A DNA stretch of 5,972 bases from a gamma proteobacterium symbiont of Bathyaustriella thionipta (GTDB taxonomy: Bacteria; Pseudomonadota; Gammaproteobacteria; Chromatiales; Chromatiaceae), in assembly GCA_025656895.1 (NCBI GenBank), contig JAHXHF010000363.1, forward strand, positions 1-5,972, read 5' to 3'. The notes under the pieces are model-generated. The model saw only the letters and a list, made by a program, of their open reading frames with translations, had not been told where the DNA came from and did no database searches. The position numbers were made by a program, and so were the translations under genes. Positions 5,420 through 5,972 of the stretch are shown piece after piece; within the stretch, counting starts at the first letter, position 1, and each line of letters starts with the position of its first letter.

Positions 5420-5972
5420 TCAGGTTCGGGCATTGCGAACAAACTGGCGATAATATTCAAGCAAACGCTGTTTCTCTTTGCCGGTGTATTTTAATTGAGC
5501 GTATCTGAGTTGCATATAAAGGCGCAGATAAGGCGTGGCCGCCGTTGCCAGATTTTTATTGCGCAATTGGATAGCCGCCAGCAGATCAAGCGGTCCTGAT
5601 GAGGCCTTTACCTTAATATCCAGGCGTTTGAGTCGGGCTAGAAAACGCTGATGAATTTTCAACAATGGGTCATTGAGCGGGCTTTTCCGCAGCAGCATAA
5701 ACAGCGCCAAAAGTCCCAGAGAGGCAGAGATAATGCCGATCATCAACAAGCCCATATCCTGTTGATCAAAATCTTTCAGCCCCAGTTCATCGAACAGGTT
5801 TTTTTGTTTGCGGTTACTGAAACCGATCACCCAGGTACGCCAGTTGCGATTCATGGCATCCATACCAAAACCCAGATTACGTACCAGTGAACTGAGAAAG
5901 GGATAATCGCCTGCGCGAAATACAATACGATGGCCACTGACGGAAGCATCGGTATCAATGGCTTGCAAAATA
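5420..5972 (-). CDS. C-terminal part of a TgpA-like membrane transglutaminase-family protein (5' end cut)
   Basis: The minus-strand frame is open from the right edge to TGA 5422-5420, giving 183 residues. Visible parts are a segment NRNWRTWVIGFSNRKQKNLFDELGL (41-65, shown here by its ends NRNW and DELGL), one strong transmembrane helix (about 74-94, MGLLMIGIISAS onward), then a basic cytoplasmic tail with GPLDLLAAI (126-134) and YLRLYMQLRYAQ (148-159). This arrangement matches the region after the transglutaminase core in TgpA-like proteins: a linker, the last membrane helix and a DUF4129-like tail. The catalytic Cys-His-Asp core and N-terminal membrane domain would lie beyond the window, so catalysis cannot be judged. 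The TTG at 5968 is not the real start. The gene converges on mnmE with 6 bp between stops and no terminator. Function is inferred from family resemblance recalled without a search. Confidence 0.72.
   Translation of the reverse strand, partial: ILQAIDTDASVSGHRIVFRAGDYPFLSSLVRNLGFGMDAMNRNWRTWVIGFSNRKQKNLFDELGLKDFDQQDMGLLMIGIISASLGLLALFMLLRKSPLNDPLLKIHQRFLARLKRLDIKVKASSGPLDLLAAIQLRNKNLATAATPYLRLYMQLRYAQLKYTGKEKQRLLEYYRQFVRNART

Noticed and set aside
5424..5440. GTTCG/CGAAC hairpin near the mnmE-transglutaminase junction as a bidirectional terminator
   Set aside because: The stem is only 5 bp with a 7-base loop and has no T-tract on either side; it is also inside coding sequence.

Overview
The window is a chromosomal housekeeping region of the type found beside the replication origin of gammaproteobacteria. 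It holds the start of dnaA on the minus strand, then a divergent plus-strand series rpmH - rnpA - yidD - yidC - mnmE, then the tail of a minus-strand gene for a membrane-anchored transglutaminase-like protein (TgpA family). The proteins read most like those of Pseudomonas-type and other free-living gammaproteobacteria (the YidC groove segment, L34 and DnaA in particular). Base composition is moderate and much less GC-rich than typical Pseudomonas. I cannot name the genus. There are no RNA genes, mobile elements, CRISPR arrays or signs of recent transfer.

Layout. Bases 1-1213 encode the first 404 residues of DnaA and the gene runs off the left edge. Bases 1214-1664 are a 451-bp divergent spacer. 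It carries a good sigma-70 promoter for rpmH, a perfect 13-bp dyad, a hairpin, four same-orientation copies of TTATGC, and a possible short leader ORF that ends in an ATGA overlap with dnaA. In Pseudomonas this spacer is oriC, but no DnaA box at 8/9 or better was found here. Bases 1665-5413 are five tightly packed genes: gaps of 1 bp (rpmH-rnpA), a 16-bp overlap (rnpA-yidD), 1 bp (yidD-yidC) and 31 bp (yidC-mnmE). Bases 5420-5972 are the C-terminal 183 codons of the transglutaminase-like gene, converging on mnmE with only 6 bp between the stop codons.

How the genes work together. DnaA starts chromosome replication. L34 (rpmH) belongs to the large ribosomal subunit. RnpA is the protein half of RNase P, which matures tRNA 5' ends. 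YidD and YidC act in inner-membrane protein insertion. MnmE modifies the wobble uridine of certain tRNAs. The five plus-strand genes look like one translation and membrane-biogenesis operon driven from the promoter before rpmH, with most downstream starts lacking a Shine-Dalgarno and probably relying on translational coupling. mnmG (gidA), which follows mnmE in Pseudomonas, is absent at that position, so conserved order breaks there.

I see no strong case for a wholly new system. The most interesting material is in the dnaA-rpmH spacer and in the two unusual start regions (dnaA and mnmE).
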